Shown here piece after piece: positions 48,960-59,466 of a DNA stretch of 64,000 nt (within the stretch, counting starts at the first letter, position 1; the number at the start of each line of letters is the position of its first letter). The stretch comes from Mycobacterium sp. JS623. GTDB taxonomy: Bacteria; Actinomycetota; Actinomycetes; Mycobacteriales; Mycobacteriaceae. Position numbers and translations under genes: made by a program. The notes under the pieces were generated by a model. It ran no database searches. It was not told the origin of the DNA and saw only the letters and a program-made list of their open reading frames with translations. The stretch covers positions 3,162,001-3,226,000 of the forward strand of contig NC_019966.1 of assembly GCF_000328565.1 (NCBI RefSeq), read 5' to 3'.

Positions 48960-51158
48960 TCACTGCGCAGCTGCCTTGTATTCGCGTCGACGTCGGTGCA
49001 GGATCGGCTCGGTGTAGCCGTTGGGCTGCGCACCACCGGACAGGATCAACTCCTGGGCGGCCTGGAACGCGATGCTGCCCTCGGGATCCGGTGCCATCGG
49101 CCGGAATTCGGGATCCTTGGCGTTCTGCTCGTCGACCACCGCAGCCATCCGGCGCAGGCTGGCCTTCACGTCCTCTTCGGTGATCACGCCGTGGCGCAAC
49201 CAGTTTGCCAGCAGCTGGCTCGAAATCCGCAGCGTCGCACGGTCTTCCATCAATGCCACGTTGTGGATGTCGGGCACCTTCGAGCAGCCGACACCCGCGT
49301 CGATCCAGCGCACCACGTAGCCGAGGATCGACTGGCAATTGTTGTCGACCTCTTCGCGGATCTCCTCAGGCGCCCACGCCAGCTCCTTTGCCAGTGGAAC
49401 GGTCAACAGCTCATCAACTCCTGCGCGCCGCTTACCCTCGAGTTCCTTGTGCACCGCGTAGACGTCGACCTCGTGGTAGTGCATGGCGTGCAGGGTGGCC
49501 GCGGTCGGCGACGGCACCCACGCGGTGGTCGCGCCGGCCTTGGGCTGACCGATCTTCTGCTCGACCATGTCGGCCATCAGGTCGGTCATCGCCCACATGC
49601 CCTTGCCGATCTGGGCCTTACCGGAGAAGCCGGTCTCCAAGCCGATGTCGACGTTCTGGTCTTCGTACGCCTTGATCCACTGGGTGCTCTTCATCGCACC
49701 CTTGCGGATCATTGGCCCTGCCTCCATCGAGGTGTGGATCTCGTCGCCGGTGCGGTCCAGGAATCCGGTGTTGATGAACACCACCCGGTCGGCGGCGGCC
49801 TTGATGCAGGCCTTCAGGTTGAGCGTCGTGCGCCGCTCCTCGTCCATGATGCCGACCTTGAGCGTGTTCTGCGGCAGGCCGAGCACGTCCTCGACCCGGC
49901 TGAACAGCTCGCACGTGTAGGCCACCTCGTCGGGTCCGTGCATCTTGGGCTTCACGATGTACACCGAACCGGTGCGGCTGTTCACCAGCGGCCCGTTGCC
50001 GTCGCCCTGCTTGAGGCCGTGGATCGCGATCAGGCTGGTGAACAGGGCGTCCTGAATGCCCTCGAACACCTCGTTACCCTCGGCGTCGACGATCGCGTCG
50101 TTGGTCATCAGGTGACCCACGTTGCGGACGAACAGCAGGCTGCGCCCCGGCAGCGTCAGCTCGCTAGGCCCGTCAGGGCCCGGATTCGGCCGAGTGTAGG
50201 TGCGGTCCTGGTTGAGGACGCGGGTGAAGGTCTTGCCGCCCTTGGCGACCTCTTCGGTGAGATCGCCCTTGTTCAGGCCGAGCCAGTTGCGATACCCGAG
50301 CACCTTGTCGTCGGCGTCGACGGCGGCCACCGAATCCTCGAAGTCCATGATCGTGGTGATCGCAGACTCCAGCACCACGTCCTTGATGCCCGCGTCGTCG
50401 GTCGAGCCGACGGGGGAGTCGGGGTCGATCAGGATCTCGACGTGCAGGCCGTGGTTGCGCAGTAAGACCGACCACTGCGGCGAACCGAGTTCGCCGGTGT
50501 AGCCGACGAACTGCCCGGGCGTCGCAAGGCCCGTCGAGGCCTCGCCCAATTCGATGACCAGTTGGCCGTCCTCGATCTTGAGTCCGGTGGCCTCACTCCA
50601 CGAGCCGGACGCCAGCGGCGCCGCGGTGTCGAGGAATTTGCGCGCGTACGCGATGACCTTGTCGCCGCGCACCTTGTTGTAGCTGGTGCCCTTTTCGGCG
50701 CCGTCTTCTTCCGAGATGACGTCGGTGCCGTAGAGCGCGTCATAGAGCGAACCCCAGCGCGCGTTGGCGGCGTTCAGTGCGAACCGGGCGTTGAGGATCG
50801 GCACCACCAACTGCGGACCCGCGGTCGTGGTGATCTCGTCATCCACGCCTGCGGTGGTGATGGTGAAGTCGTCAGGCTCGGGCTGCAGGTAGCCGATCTC
50901 GGTGAGGAACTGCTTGTAGCCGTCCGGGTCGAGCGGCTCGATGACGTGCTGGCGGTGATACTTGTCGATCTGCGCCTGCAGGTCGTCGCGGCGAGCCAGC
51001 AGATCCTGATTCTGGGGAGACAGGTCGGTGACGACCTTGTCGACGCCCGCCCAGAAGCTGTCGGGGTCGATGTCGGTGCCCGGAAGCGCCTCGTTGTTGA
51101 CGAAGTCGTACAGCACCTGGTCGACGCGCAGGTTCCCCACCGTCACACGGTTACTCAT
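48960..51158 (-). CDS. glcB: Malate synthase G
   Basis: 732 aa. Landmarks are [54 protein letters not shown] (with the Mg/glyoxylate acidic residues), [35 protein letters not shown] and [25 protein letters not shown] [20 protein letters not shown]. It condenses glyoxylate with acetyl-CoA to malate in the glyoxylate shunt. The start ATG 51158 overlaps the stop of a 12-codon leader ORF (ATGA), so its translation may depend on that ORF. Confidence 0.97.
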   Translation of the reverse strand: MSNRVTVGNLRVDQVLYDFVNNEALPGTDIDPDSFWAGVDKVVTDLSPQNQDLLARRDDLQAQIDKYHRQHVIEPLDPDGYKQFLTEIGYLQPEPDDFTITTAGVDDEITTTAGPQLVVPILNARFALNAANARWGSLYDALYGTDVISEEDGAEKGTSYNKVRGDKVIAYARKFLDTAAPLASGSWSEATGLKIEDGQLVIELGEASTGLATPGQFVGYTGELGSPQWSVLLRNHGLHVEILIDPDSPVGSTDDAGIKDVVLESAITTIMDFEDSVAAVDADDKVLGYRNWLGLNKGDLTEEVAKGGKTFTRVLNQDRTYTRPNPGPDGPSELTLPGRSLLFVRNVGHLMTNDAIVDAEGNEVFEGIQDALFTSLIAIHGLKQGDGNGPLVNSRTGSVYIVKPKMHGPDEVAYTCELFSRVEDVLGLPQNTLKVGIMDEERRTTLNLKACIKAAADRVVFINTGFLDRTGDEIHTSMEAGPMIRKGAMKSTQWIKAYEDQNVDIGLETGFSGKAQIGKGMWAMTDLMADMVEQKIGQPKAGATTAWVPSPTAATLHAMHYHEVDVYAVHKELEGKRRAGVDELLTVPLAKELAWAPEEIREEVDNNCQSILGYVVRWIDAGVGCSKVPDIHNVALMEDRATLRISSQLLANWLRHGVITEEDVKASLRRMAAVVDEQNAKDPEFRPMAPDPEGSIAFQAAQELILSGGAQPNGYTEPILHRRRREYKAAAQ

Positions 51159-51193
51159 GCGCGATCCGCCTTCGCTGCTCGCTCGCTGGCCAT
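51155..51193 (-). CDS. 12-codon leader ORF coupled to glcB
   Basis: On the minus strand a strong AGGGAGGAAAC Shine-Dalgarno precedes ATG 51193. The frame reads [12 protein letters not shown] and ends in TGA at 51157-51155, overlapping the glcB ATG. No comparable Shine-Dalgarno lies directly before glcB, so ribosomes probably load at the leader and re-initiate. Rich in Ala/Arg/Lys; no attenuation-type codon run. Confidence 0.5.
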   Translation of the reverse strand: MASERAAKADRA

Positions 51194-51241
51194 GTTTCCT
51201 CCCTAAAGCCGTCGATCCAGCTTACCCAGCGGTAACTGGGG

Positions 51242-52135
51242 CTATTCGCCAGCAGCCACGCTGGCTGCTCCGCGGTTCACCGCGGTCAGTAGCAGGTCGC
51301 ACCGGTCGGCCAGAGTGGCCCGCAGTGGTGTGGCCCGCTCAGCGATGTGCTGCTGGGCACGGACGTACTCGGCGCGACCGGCCGGCGTTTCGACGGCGAT
51401 CGGCTCGAATCCGTAGTCGCGGAGATCATAGGGGCTCGCCCGCATGTCCAGCGAACGGGCATCGGCGGCGAGTCGCAGACAGTCCATCACGACGTCGGAA
51501 TCAACCAGCGGGCCGAGTTTGAAGGCCCACTTGTACAGATCCATCGCAGCGTGCACGCAGCCCGGTTGTTCGGTCGCGAGCTGGCTGTCGCGGGTGAGCT
51601 GCTCGGTGTTGCGGCGGGTGGCCGGCTCGGTGAAGAAGCGGAACGCGTCAAAGTGGCTGCAGCGCAACGGCATCGACTCGACGACGGCGTTGGTGCCTTC
51701 CGCGCCGAGGCGCAGCGGCACCTGGCCGTGGCGCACCGCGGGCGCCCGGTAGACCATCGCCCACTCGTGCATCCCGAAGCAATTCATCCGGGCGGGGCGT
51801 GCGGCCGTCGCCCGCAGCAGCCTGGCGATGAACCGCACCGTGTCTGCGCGCGACACCAGGTGCTCATCGGTGACTGTCACGCCGTGGCGTCCACGCCCGT
51901 AGCCGCTGCGCTCGAGATAGCGCTCCGCCGCATCGCCGCGGATCTCGACACCGAAGCCGGGGTGCCAGACCCGCAGGTGCCGCGGCCGAAGGCTGTAGTA
52001 GGTGAACAGGAAGTCCCAGACCGGGTGGGTCTCACCGACCCGCGCTCGCCTGCGATGAGGCTCACAAAACTCGTCCACCCGGTTCTGGTGCACGCGCTCG
52101 CGGATGGTCCAGTCGGCCTCGTCGAGGACGACCAT
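51242..52135 (-). CDS. Conserved actinobacterial protein (often annotated 3-methyladenine DNA glycosylase)
   Basis: 297 aa from ATG 52135. Distinctive segments are HPVWDFLFTYYSLRPRHLRVWHPGFG, NCFGMHEWAMVYRA, PLRCSHFDAFRFFTEPATRRN and EQPGCVHAAMDLYKWAFKL. I recall this family being labelled 3-methyladenine DNA glycosylase in mycobacterial genomes, but I see no helix-hairpin-helix or known glycosylase motif, so I do not assert the activity. In-frame GTG codons at 52144, 52171 and 52198 lie in a 27-base tandem repeat and are alternative starts. Follows the CBS/DUF21 gene. Confidence 0.65.
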   Translation of the reverse strand: MVVLDEADWTIRERVHQNRVDEFCEPHRRRARVGETHPVWDFLFTYYSLRPRHLRVWHPGFGVEIRGDAAERYLERSGYGRGRHGVTVTDEHLVSRADTVRFIARLLRATAARPARMNCFGMHEWAMVYRAPAVRHGQVPLRLGAEGTNAVVESMPLRCSHFDAFRFFTEPATRRNTEQLTRDSQLATEQPGCVHAAMDLYKWAFKLGPLVDSDVVMDCLRLAADARSLDMRASPYDLRDYGFEPIAVETPAGRAEYVRAQQHIAERATPLRATLADRCDLLLTAVNRGAASVAAGE

Positions 52136-52136
52136 T

Positions 52137-52198
52137 TCAGGCACGATCGTGCGGTGCACTACATCAGGCACGGTCGTGCGGCGCACGACATCAGGCAC
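52137..52198. repeat. Tandem 27-base repeat at a gene junction
   Basis: Two full copies, 52145-52171 and 52172-52198, identical at 24 of 27 positions, plus an 8-base partial copy at 52137-52144. Read on the minus strand each unit starts GTGCCTGATGT and encodes VPDVVxRTx in the frame of the downstream gene. The TGA of the upstream CBS/DUF21 gene lies inside the first unit. Confidence 0.8.
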
Positions 52199-53243
52199 GG
52201 TGCGTCCTGTCGCGCACGGCGCCGACCACGTCCTCCACCAGATCTTCAAGCGTGACCATCGCCGAGACCCCGCCGTCGGCGGCGGTAACGAGAGCCAGAT
52301 GGCTGTTGTTGCGCCGCAGCAGCGACAACGCATCGGGCAGCGGCGTCGCGTCGGGCACCTCCGGAAGCGGCCGCACCGACGTCGGGTCCACTACGGCATC
52401 CGGATCATCGACGAGCGCCAGCACGTCCTTGATGTGCACGTAGCCGACGAAGCTGCCCCATGAATCGACGACCGGGAAACGCGAGTAGCCAGTCTCTGCC
52501 AATGCACGCTGGATCGCCGCCACTGTCGGTCCGGACCCGTCGCCGCTTGCCGTCACCGCGTGCACCGCGCTGAGCGGTACCGCGACATCGGCGACCACTC
52601 GGTTGCGAATCTGCAGTGCCCGCGACAGCCGGTTGTGCTCCTCGGGATCGAGCAGGCCCTCAGACATCGATTCGGCGATCATCTCGGAGAGTTCGACGGT
52701 CGAAACCGTGTTTTCCAGTTCGGTCTTCGCCTCGACCCCGAACATCCGCAGGATCACGTGGGCACACCAGTCGTACACCGCGATGACGGGCCTGGCGGCG
52801 CGCACCCACAGCAGGTATGGCGGCACCAGCAGCATGGCCGCCGACTCGGGCCCCGCGATCGCGATGTTCTTCGGCACCATTTCACCGAGGAGCACGTGCA
52901 GCACCACGACGATCGTGATCGCGATGACGAACGACACCGTGTGCAGCACGGTGTCGGGAATGCCGAACAAGTGGAACGGCCGCTCGAGCAGGTGCGCCAC
53001 CGCCGGTTCGCCAACCCGGCCCAGCAGGATCGAACAGACCGTGATGCCGAGCTGCGCGCCCGCCAGCATCAGCGGCAGGTTCTCGCCGGCTCTGATCACC
53101 GCCACCGCGCTGTGCTTGCCCTGCTCGGCCAGCGCCTCGAGCCGGTCGCGCCGCGCCGAGATCAGCGCGAACTCGGCGCCGACGAAAAACGCGTTGGCCG
53201 CGAGCAGCACCAAGGTCAAGATCACGCCGAGGAAGTCACCCAT
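52191..53243 (-). CDS. DUF21/CBS-domain membrane protein (CorC/HlyC-like, Rv1841c type)
   Basis: 350 aa from ATG 53243 (MGDFLGVIL); ATG 53252 is an alternative. DUF21 membrane domain of 3-4 helices (LLAANAFFVGAEFALISARRDRL, AGAQLGITVCSILLG, HVLLGEMVPKNIAI) followed by two CBS domains (VVADVAVPLSAVHAV, YSRFPVVDSWGSFVGYVHIKDVL, LVTAADGGVSAMVTLEDLVEDVVGAV). No C-terminal CorC domain, unlike its neighbour. Relatives are Mg2+ efflux transporters that bind ATP in the CBS pair. Confidence 0.9.
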   Translation of the reverse strand: MGDFLGVILTLVLLAANAFFVGAEFALISARRDRLEALAEQGKHSAVAVIRAGENLPLMLAGAQLGITVCSILLGRVGEPAVAHLLERPFHLFGIPDTVLHTVSFVIAITIVVVLHVLLGEMVPKNIAIAGPESAAMLLVPPYLLWVRAARPVIAVYDWCAHVILRMFGVEAKTELENTVSTVELSEMIAESMSEGLLDPEEHNRLSRALQIRNRVVADVAVPLSAVHAVTASGDGSGPTVAAIQRALAETGYSRFPVVDSWGSFVGYVHIKDVLALVDDPDAVVDPTSVRPLPEVPDATPLPDALSLLRRNNSHLALVTAADGGVSAMVTLEDLVEDVVGAVRDRTHRA

Positions 53244-53263
53244 CGCAGCCACCTCTCCTCGCG

Positions 53264-54634
53264 CTAGTGCTCATCGGTGCCCTCCGGTTCGTCGTCGCGC
53301 CTGCCCAGCTGCGTCAGCTCCAGCTGATCGATGCGCCGCCCGTCCATCCGCACCACCGTGGCAAGCCAGCGCACCGGATCATCCAGCGGCGCGTCGGGGT
53401 CGAAGGCCGTCAATTCGACAGACTCACCTTCTTCGGGGATGTGGCCCAGCTCCTGAAGCACGAGGCCGCCGATGGTCTCGTATTCGCCTTCTGAGGCCCG
53501 GAATCCGGTGGCTCCTGCCACTTCGTCGATGCGCAGCAGACCGGATACCTGCCAGCCCTGGCCGGCCTGCACGACGTCGGCGGTCGGCTCGTCGTGTTCG
53601 TCACGGATGTCGCCGACGATCTCCTCGATGACGTCCTCGACCGTCACCATGCCCGCTGTCCCGCCGTATTCGTCGACAACCAATGCGGTCTGCAGGCCGT
53701 TGGCCCGCAACTGCGCCATCACGTCATCGCCGTCCAGGGTTGACGGCACTCGAGCGACGGGCTGCGCCAGGCCGGCCAGCTTGGTTGTCTTGTGCCGCTG
53801 CGGCGGGACTTCGAAGACCTGCTTGACGTGCACGATGCCGGCGGTCTCGTCGAGGTCGCCCTCGACGATCGGGAATCGCGAATAACCGCTCTGGATGGCC
53901 GCTTCCACCAGATCGGCGACGGTGTCGTCAACCTCGAGCGTGACGATTTCCGTCCGTGGCGTCATCAGCTCCTCGGCTGTCCGGGAGCCGAACTGCAGCG
54001 AGCGGTCGACCAGCGTCGCGGTGACAGGATCCAACGAACCCCGCCGCGCCGAGTTGCGCACCAACGACACCAGCTCCTGCGGCGAGCGGGCCGAGCGCAA
54101 CTCCTCTGCAGGCTCGATGCCGAGACGACGAAGGATCCAGTTCGCGCTTCCGTTGGTCAGGTGAATCAACGGGGTGAACAGCATCGAGAACAGCACCTGC
54201 GGGCCTGCCACCACGCGTGCGACCGGCAGCGGCTTTGCCACGGCCAGGTACTGCGCGACGAGCTCACCGAACACCATCGATACCGACGTCGCGATCAGCA
54301 GCGCCAGCCCCAACGCCAGGCCGCCGGACACGTCGGGCGACAACGACGTCGCCGCGAACACCGGCTCGAGCAGATGCGCAACGAGGGGCTCGGCCAGGTA
54401 GCCGGTGATCAGCGTGGTGATCGAAATGCCGACCTGGGCGCCGGAGAGCTGGAACGACAACGTTCGATGCGCCCGCTGCACGAGCTGGTCGCGGCGCCCA
54501 CCGCTGCGCGCGTTCGCGTCGACCGTGCTGCGCTCGAGCGCGGTCAGCGAGAACTCGGCGGAGACGAACACCGCGGTGCCTGCGGTCAGAACGGCGAAGG
54601 CCAACAGCGCGAGCACGGAGTACACGACGCTCAT
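53264..54634 (-). CDS. DUF21/CBS/CorC-domain membrane protein (Rv1842c type)
   Basis: 456 aa. DUF21 helices ([70 protein letters not shown]), two CBS motifs ([38 protein letters not shown] and [37 protein letters not shown]) and a C-terminal transporter-associated CorC_HlyC domain. Probably forms a heterodimer or tandem function with the adjacent paralogue as a divalent-cation exporter. A GCCGGGC/GCCCGGC stem lies about 20 bases before the ATG. Confidence 0.92.
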   Translation of the reverse strand: MSVVYSVLALLAFAVLTAGTAVFVSAEFSLTALERSTVDANARSGGRRDQLVQRAHRTLSFQLSGAQVGISITTLITGYLAEPLVAHLLEPVFAATSLSPDVSGGLALGLALLIATSVSMVFGELVAQYLAVAKPLPVARVVAGPQVLFSMLFTPLIHLTNGSANWILRRLGIEPAEELRSARSPQELVSLVRNSARRGSLDPVTATLVDRSLQFGSRTAEELMTPRTEIVTLEVDDTVADLVEAAIQSGYSRFPIVEGDLDETAGIVHVKQVFEVPPQRHKTTKLAGLAQPVARVPSTLDGDDVMAQLRANGLQTALVVDEYGGTAGMVTVEDVIEEIVGDIRDEHDEPTADVVQAGQGWQVSGLLRIDEVAGATGFRASEGEYETIGGLVLQELGHIPEEGESVELTAFDPDAPLDDPVRWLATVVRMDGRRIDQLELTQLGRRDDEPEGTDEH

Positions 54635-54818
54635 CGCGTCATCACCAAACGTTCGCCGGGCCGCATGCCCGGCCGACTAGTGGACGGCTCGGAGTCGGAA
54701 GGCTCCGGCCGCTCGACAGGGCAGCCGACGGCCTCGACGGGTGCCTGCGGCACGGGGTCCCTTTCGAGTAGGCGCGTGAGGAAAAACCTATGTTAGCCGT
54801 CTCGGCCGCCGCGGGGCC

Positions 54819-56345
<1,527 letters not shown>

Positions 56346-57809
56346 CTAGGCGGGCACCTCGCTGCCGTCGCCGCTCCACAGCGTGTGGAACTTCTGCTCG
56401 CGGTCAGCATCCGTGCGCGCGTAGGTGTGCGCGCCGAAGAAGTCGCGCAGACCCTGGATCAGCGCCGCGGGCAGCCGCTCGGTGCGCAGCGCGTCGTAAT
56501 AGGACAGCGCGGACGAGAAGCCTGGGATCGGGATGCCGAGCTGTGTCGCGGTGACCACCACGCGGCGCCAGCTGTCGATGGCGTTTTCCACCGCGCTGCG
56601 GAAGTACGGCGCCGCGATCAGCGTCGGCAGGTTCGGGTCCTCGTCGAACGCGTCCTTGATCCTGTTGAGGAACTTCGCGCGAATGATGCAGCCGCCGCGC
56701 CAGATGGTGGCCAGATCGCCGGGTGTGATGCCCCAGTCGTACTCTGCGCTGCCCGCCTGGATCTGATTGAAGCCCTGTGCGTAGGCGACGATCTTCGACG
56801 CATAAAGCGCCTGGCGCACGTCCTCAACGAATTTGTCTGCGTCGCTGGGCTTTTCGCCGAGATCACCGGACGCCAGGCCCGTCGTCGCCTTCCGCTGCGC
56901 CACCGATCCCGACAGCGCGCGGGCGAACACCGCCTCGGCGATACCGGTGACCGGCACGCCGAGGTCGAGCGCGGACTTCACCGTCCAGCGGCCCGTGCCC
57001 TTCTGCTCGGCCTCGTCGACGATGACGTCGACGAGCGGCTGGCCCGTCTTCGCGTCGACCTGGCGCAGCACCTTGGCGGTAATCTCCACCAGGAAACTGT
57101 CCAGGTCGCCCTTGTTCCATTCGTCGAAGACATCGGCGATCTCACCGGCGGACTTGCCGAGGCCGTCGCGCAGCAGCTGATAGGCCTCGCCGATCAGCTG
57201 CATGTCGGAGTACTCGATGCCGTTGTGCACCATCTTCACGAAATGCCCTGCGCCATCGGGGCCGATGTGAGTGCAGCAGGGCACACCGTCGACGTGGGCG
57301 GAGATCTCCTCCAGCAGCGGGCCCAGCGATGTGTAGGACTCGGCCGGACCGCCTGGCATGATCGACGGACCGTTCAGCGCGCCTTCCTCGCCGCCGGAGA
57401 TGCCTGCGCCGACGAAGTGCAGCCCACGCTCCCGCATCGCCTTCTCGCGGCGGATGGTGTCGGTGTAGAGCGCGTTGCCGCCGTCGATGATGATGTCGCC
57501 TTCTTCCATCGCGTCGGCGAGCTCGTTGATGACGGCGTCCGTGGGGTCGCCCGCCTTGACCATGATCAGCACCCGCCGCGGTTTCTCAAGCGCGTCAAGG
57601 AATTCCGCGATGGTTTCGCTGCGGACGAACTTTCCCTCGGAGCCGTGGTCTTTGAGCAGTGCATCGGTCTTGGCCACCGATCGGTTATGCAGCGCCACGG
57701 TGTAGCCGTGCCTGGCGAAGTTGCGTGCGATGTTGGAGCCCATCACGGCCAGACCGGTGACCCCGATCTGAGCGGTGCCGGTCGTGTCAGGGTTTGCAGA
57801 CGAGCTCAT
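56346..57809 (-). CDS. gnd1: 6-phosphogluconate dehydrogenase (decarboxylating)
   Basis: 487 aa from ATG 57809 (MSSSANPDTTG). NADP-binding IGVTGLAVMGSNIARNFARHGYTVALHNRS, substrate block GAGISGGEEGALNGPSIMPGG, HFVKMVHNGIEYSDMQLIGEAYQLL with catalytic Lys/Asn/Glu, and the C-terminal signature in AYAQGFNQIQAGS. It is the oxidative pentose-phosphate enzyme producing ribulose 5-phosphate and NADPH, long (dimeric) form. Downstream is guaB1 with a 90-base gap. Confidence 0.96.
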   Translation of the reverse strand: MSSSANPDTTGTAQIGVTGLAVMGSNIARNFARHGYTVALHNRSVAKTDALLKDHGSEGKFVRSETIAEFLDALEKPRRVLIMVKAGDPTDAVINELADAMEEGDIIIDGGNALYTDTIRREKAMRERGLHFVGAGISGGEEGALNGPSIMPGGPAESYTSLGPLLEEISAHVDGVPCCTHIGPDGAGHFVKMVHNGIEYSDMQLIGEAYQLLRDGLGKSAGEIADVFDEWNKGDLDSFLVEITAKVLRQVDAKTGQPLVDVIVDEAEQKGTGRWTVKSALDLGVPVTGIAEAVFARALSGSVAQRKATTGLASGDLGEKPSDADKFVEDVRQALYASKIVAYAQGFNQIQAGSAEYDWGITPGDLATIWRGGCIIRAKFLNRIKDAFDEDPNLPTLIAAPYFRSAVENAIDSWRRVVVTATQLGIPIPGFSSALSYYDALRTERLPAALIQGLRDFFGAHTYARTDADREQKFHTLWSGDGSEVPA

Positions 57810-57865
57810 GCGGGCGGCCTTTCGTTGTTTGGTTATGACAGACAGTCTTCGACCCACACCTGTGA

Positions 57866-58816
57866 CTACGCGATGAACAGTCGATGTAGTTCCGTCAGCC
57901 ACGGCACGGCCAGAGCCAGAGTGGGCACCACAAGCACGGCGGCGGCGGCGAGGTAGGCGATCGCGGCGAGTACGCGGCTGTTCGGTTGCCCGCCGAGCCG
58001 GCGCACCCGCAGCAGGGTGGTCGGACCGCCGACGGCAAGCGCACCCGACGGGGTGCGACCGGACGCGCAGGCGACCAGTGCACGCGCCAGGGGAGTGGGC
58101 CCTGCGGCGCGCACGGCGGCGTCGTCGGCAAGCATCTCGATGAGCAGGCGCACGGCATCCAGGGCGTTGCCGCTGCGGACGAATCGGGGGAACGCGGCGT
58201 GCACCGCGGTGAACATTTCCAGAACCAGGTCGTGACGGGCCCGCAGGTGCGCGCGCTCGTGGGTGAGAATCGCGTCAATCTCGCTGTCGGACAAGGATTT
58301 CAGTGTTCCCTCGCTGACCACCACGCGACTGCGCACGCCCGGCAGGCAGTAGGCCAGCGGTTGCCTCACATCGAGGATGCGCAGACCGCTGGCCTTGGTA
58401 CAGACCTGGGGCGGGTTCGACTCGTGCGACATGTCGAGCAGGTCCACCATCATCCGGTGATGTGCGCGCCTGCGACGGGTGGCGATGGCGACCTGCAGGA
58501 CGGCGTAGGTCAGCCGCGCCCCGATCACAAGGGTGAGCGCGAAGACGATGAGGAGGGCACCCCACAGCGGCCAGCCCAGCGCATCGATCTCACTGCTGAC
58601 GGTTGCGGTGGGGCGGCCGTCGGGGCCAGGGACGAACAGCCGGCTTGCGATTGCGATGCCTGCCGAAAAGGCCGACAACACCGCGGCGAGGGCGATGGAC
58701 TGCCAGAGCACGATCGCGGCCCGCGGTGCGCGCTGCGGCCATGACGCCCGCGCCAGCACTGCCGGGACTGGTCCCGACAGGACCAGCGCGACGATGGTGA
58801 AGGCCAGCGCGGACAC
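57866..58816 (-). CDS. M56 (BlaR1-like) membrane metalloprotease, sensor domain absent
   Basis: 316 aa. Helices at about 3-22, 35-58, 84-108 and 285-305 flank the zinc-protease site LTHERAHLRARHD (HExxH-type HERAH at 186-190; distal ligand candidate in LADDAAVRAAG). M56 proteins such as BlaR1/MecR1 inactivate BlaI-type repressors; here there is no C-terminal penicillin-sensor domain. Cotranscribed with blaI (14-base gap), so it is the likely controller of that repressor. Matches Rv1845c. Confidence 0.9.
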   Translation of the reverse strand: MSALAFTIVALVLSGPVPAVLARASWPQRAPRAAIVLWQSIALAAVLSAFSAGIAIASRLFVPGPDGRPTATVSSEIDALGWPLWGALLIVFALTLVIGARLTYAVLQVAIATRRRRAHHRMMVDLLDMSHESNPPQVCTKASGLRILDVRQPLAYCLPGVRSRVVVSEGTLKSLSDSEIDAILTHERAHLRARHDLVLEMFTAVHAAFPRFVRSGNALDAVRLLIEMLADDAAVRAAGPTPLARALVACASGRTPSGALAVGGPTTLLRVRRLGGQPNSRVLAAIAYLAAAAVLVVPTLALAVPWLTELHRLFIA

Positions 58817-58830
58817 GCTGTCAGTATTTC

Positions 58831-59247
58831 TCAGCCGGTGCCCGGATTACCAGCGGGCGGGGATTCGCTCTGCTTACTTTCCAACTCGGCGAGCGCACGG
58901 CGCAGTGCTGCGGCCTCGTCGGCGCCGACGCGTTCGACGAAGTGCACCAGCGCGGCCTCTCTGCTGCCGGAGTCCGAGACCTGGTCGAGCGCATCGACCA
59001 TCAGCCCGGCGACCAGCTCATCGCGACCGTGCATTGGAGCGTATCGATGAGCGCGGTCATCGCGGTGCTGCACGACGAGGTTCTTTTTGGCCAGCCGCTG
59101 CAGCACGGTCATGATCGTTGTGTAGGCCAGATCGCGCTGAGCCGACAGTGCCTCGTGGACCTGGCGCACGGTTTGGGGCTCACCGGACGACCACAGGTGG
59201 TCCATCACAGCGCGTTCAAGTTCCCCAAGACGCGTCAACTTTGCCAT
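58831..59247 (-). CDS. blaI: BlaI/MecI-family transcriptional repressor
   Basis: 138 aa. Winged helix LGELERAVMDHLWSSGEPQTVRQVHEALSAQRDLAYTTIMTVLQRLAKKNLVVQHRDDRAHRY, the BlaI/MecI fold, with a C-terminal dimerisation region and a disordered Pro-rich tail. AGGAG precedes the ATG at 59247. It represses itself, and in M. tuberculosis also blaC and ATP-synthase genes. The proteolysis site of BlaI would be cut by or through the adjacent M56 protease. Dyad elements at 59283-59310 fit an operator. Confidence 0.93.
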   Translation of the reverse strand: MAKLTRLGELERAVMDHLWSSGEPQTVRQVHEALSAQRDLAYTTIMTVLQRLAKKNLVVQHRDDRAHRYAPMHGRDELVAGLMVDALDQVSDSGSREAALVHFVERVGADEAAALRRALAELESKQSESPPAGNPGTG

Positions 59248-59282
59248 GTTCCGTTCATCTCCTACGGGCAGTAGATCCAGGG

Positions 59283-59310
59283 TACTACGGCGTTACTACG
59301 TTGCGTCGTA
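59283..59310. promoter_or_regulatory. Candidate BlaI operator
   Basis: TACTACG occurs at 59283-59289 and again at 59294-59300, followed after TTG by CGTCGTA (59304-59310), an inverted copy with one mismatch. The cluster is 36-63 bases upstream of the blaI start. Resembles TACTAC-type dyads recalled for the mycobacterial BlaI; autorepression is inferred. Confidence 0.55.
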
Positions 59311-59427
59311 TCTAGCGCTTCAGAACAACGGCCCCGATGGTGCGCACTGTTCCGGCAGTGGTCATCAGGCCCGTCTCGCGCGCTTGTGAGTCCAGTCACA
59401 GGCGATATCGCTTCAGCACGCAATGAT

Positions 59428-59446
59428 TATAGTAAGGCTAACCTAA
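59428..59446 (+). promoter_or_regulatory. IdeR iron box with overlapping -10
   Basis: TATAGTAAGGCTAACCTAA matches the IdeR/DtxR consensus TTAGGTTAGGCTAACCTAA at 15 of 19 positions, including the whole right half. Its left end, TATAGT, also reads as a -10 element, so Fe-loaded IdeR would block RNA polymerase. It lies 21 bases before the FhuF-like gene start. Confidence 0.75.
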
Positions 59447-59466
59447 GTCAATGTCGGGAGGCCCTC

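Noticed and set aside
48954..50465. 503-codon plus-strand frame opposite glcB
   Set aside because: Shadow of malate synthase; composition is that of reverse-complemented coding sequence.
54655..54673. GCCGGGC/GCCCGGC hairpin before the CBS/CorC gene as a Mg2+ riboswitch
   Set aside because: Only one 7-base stem with a 5-base loop; no M-box core. Kept only as a remark under the gene.
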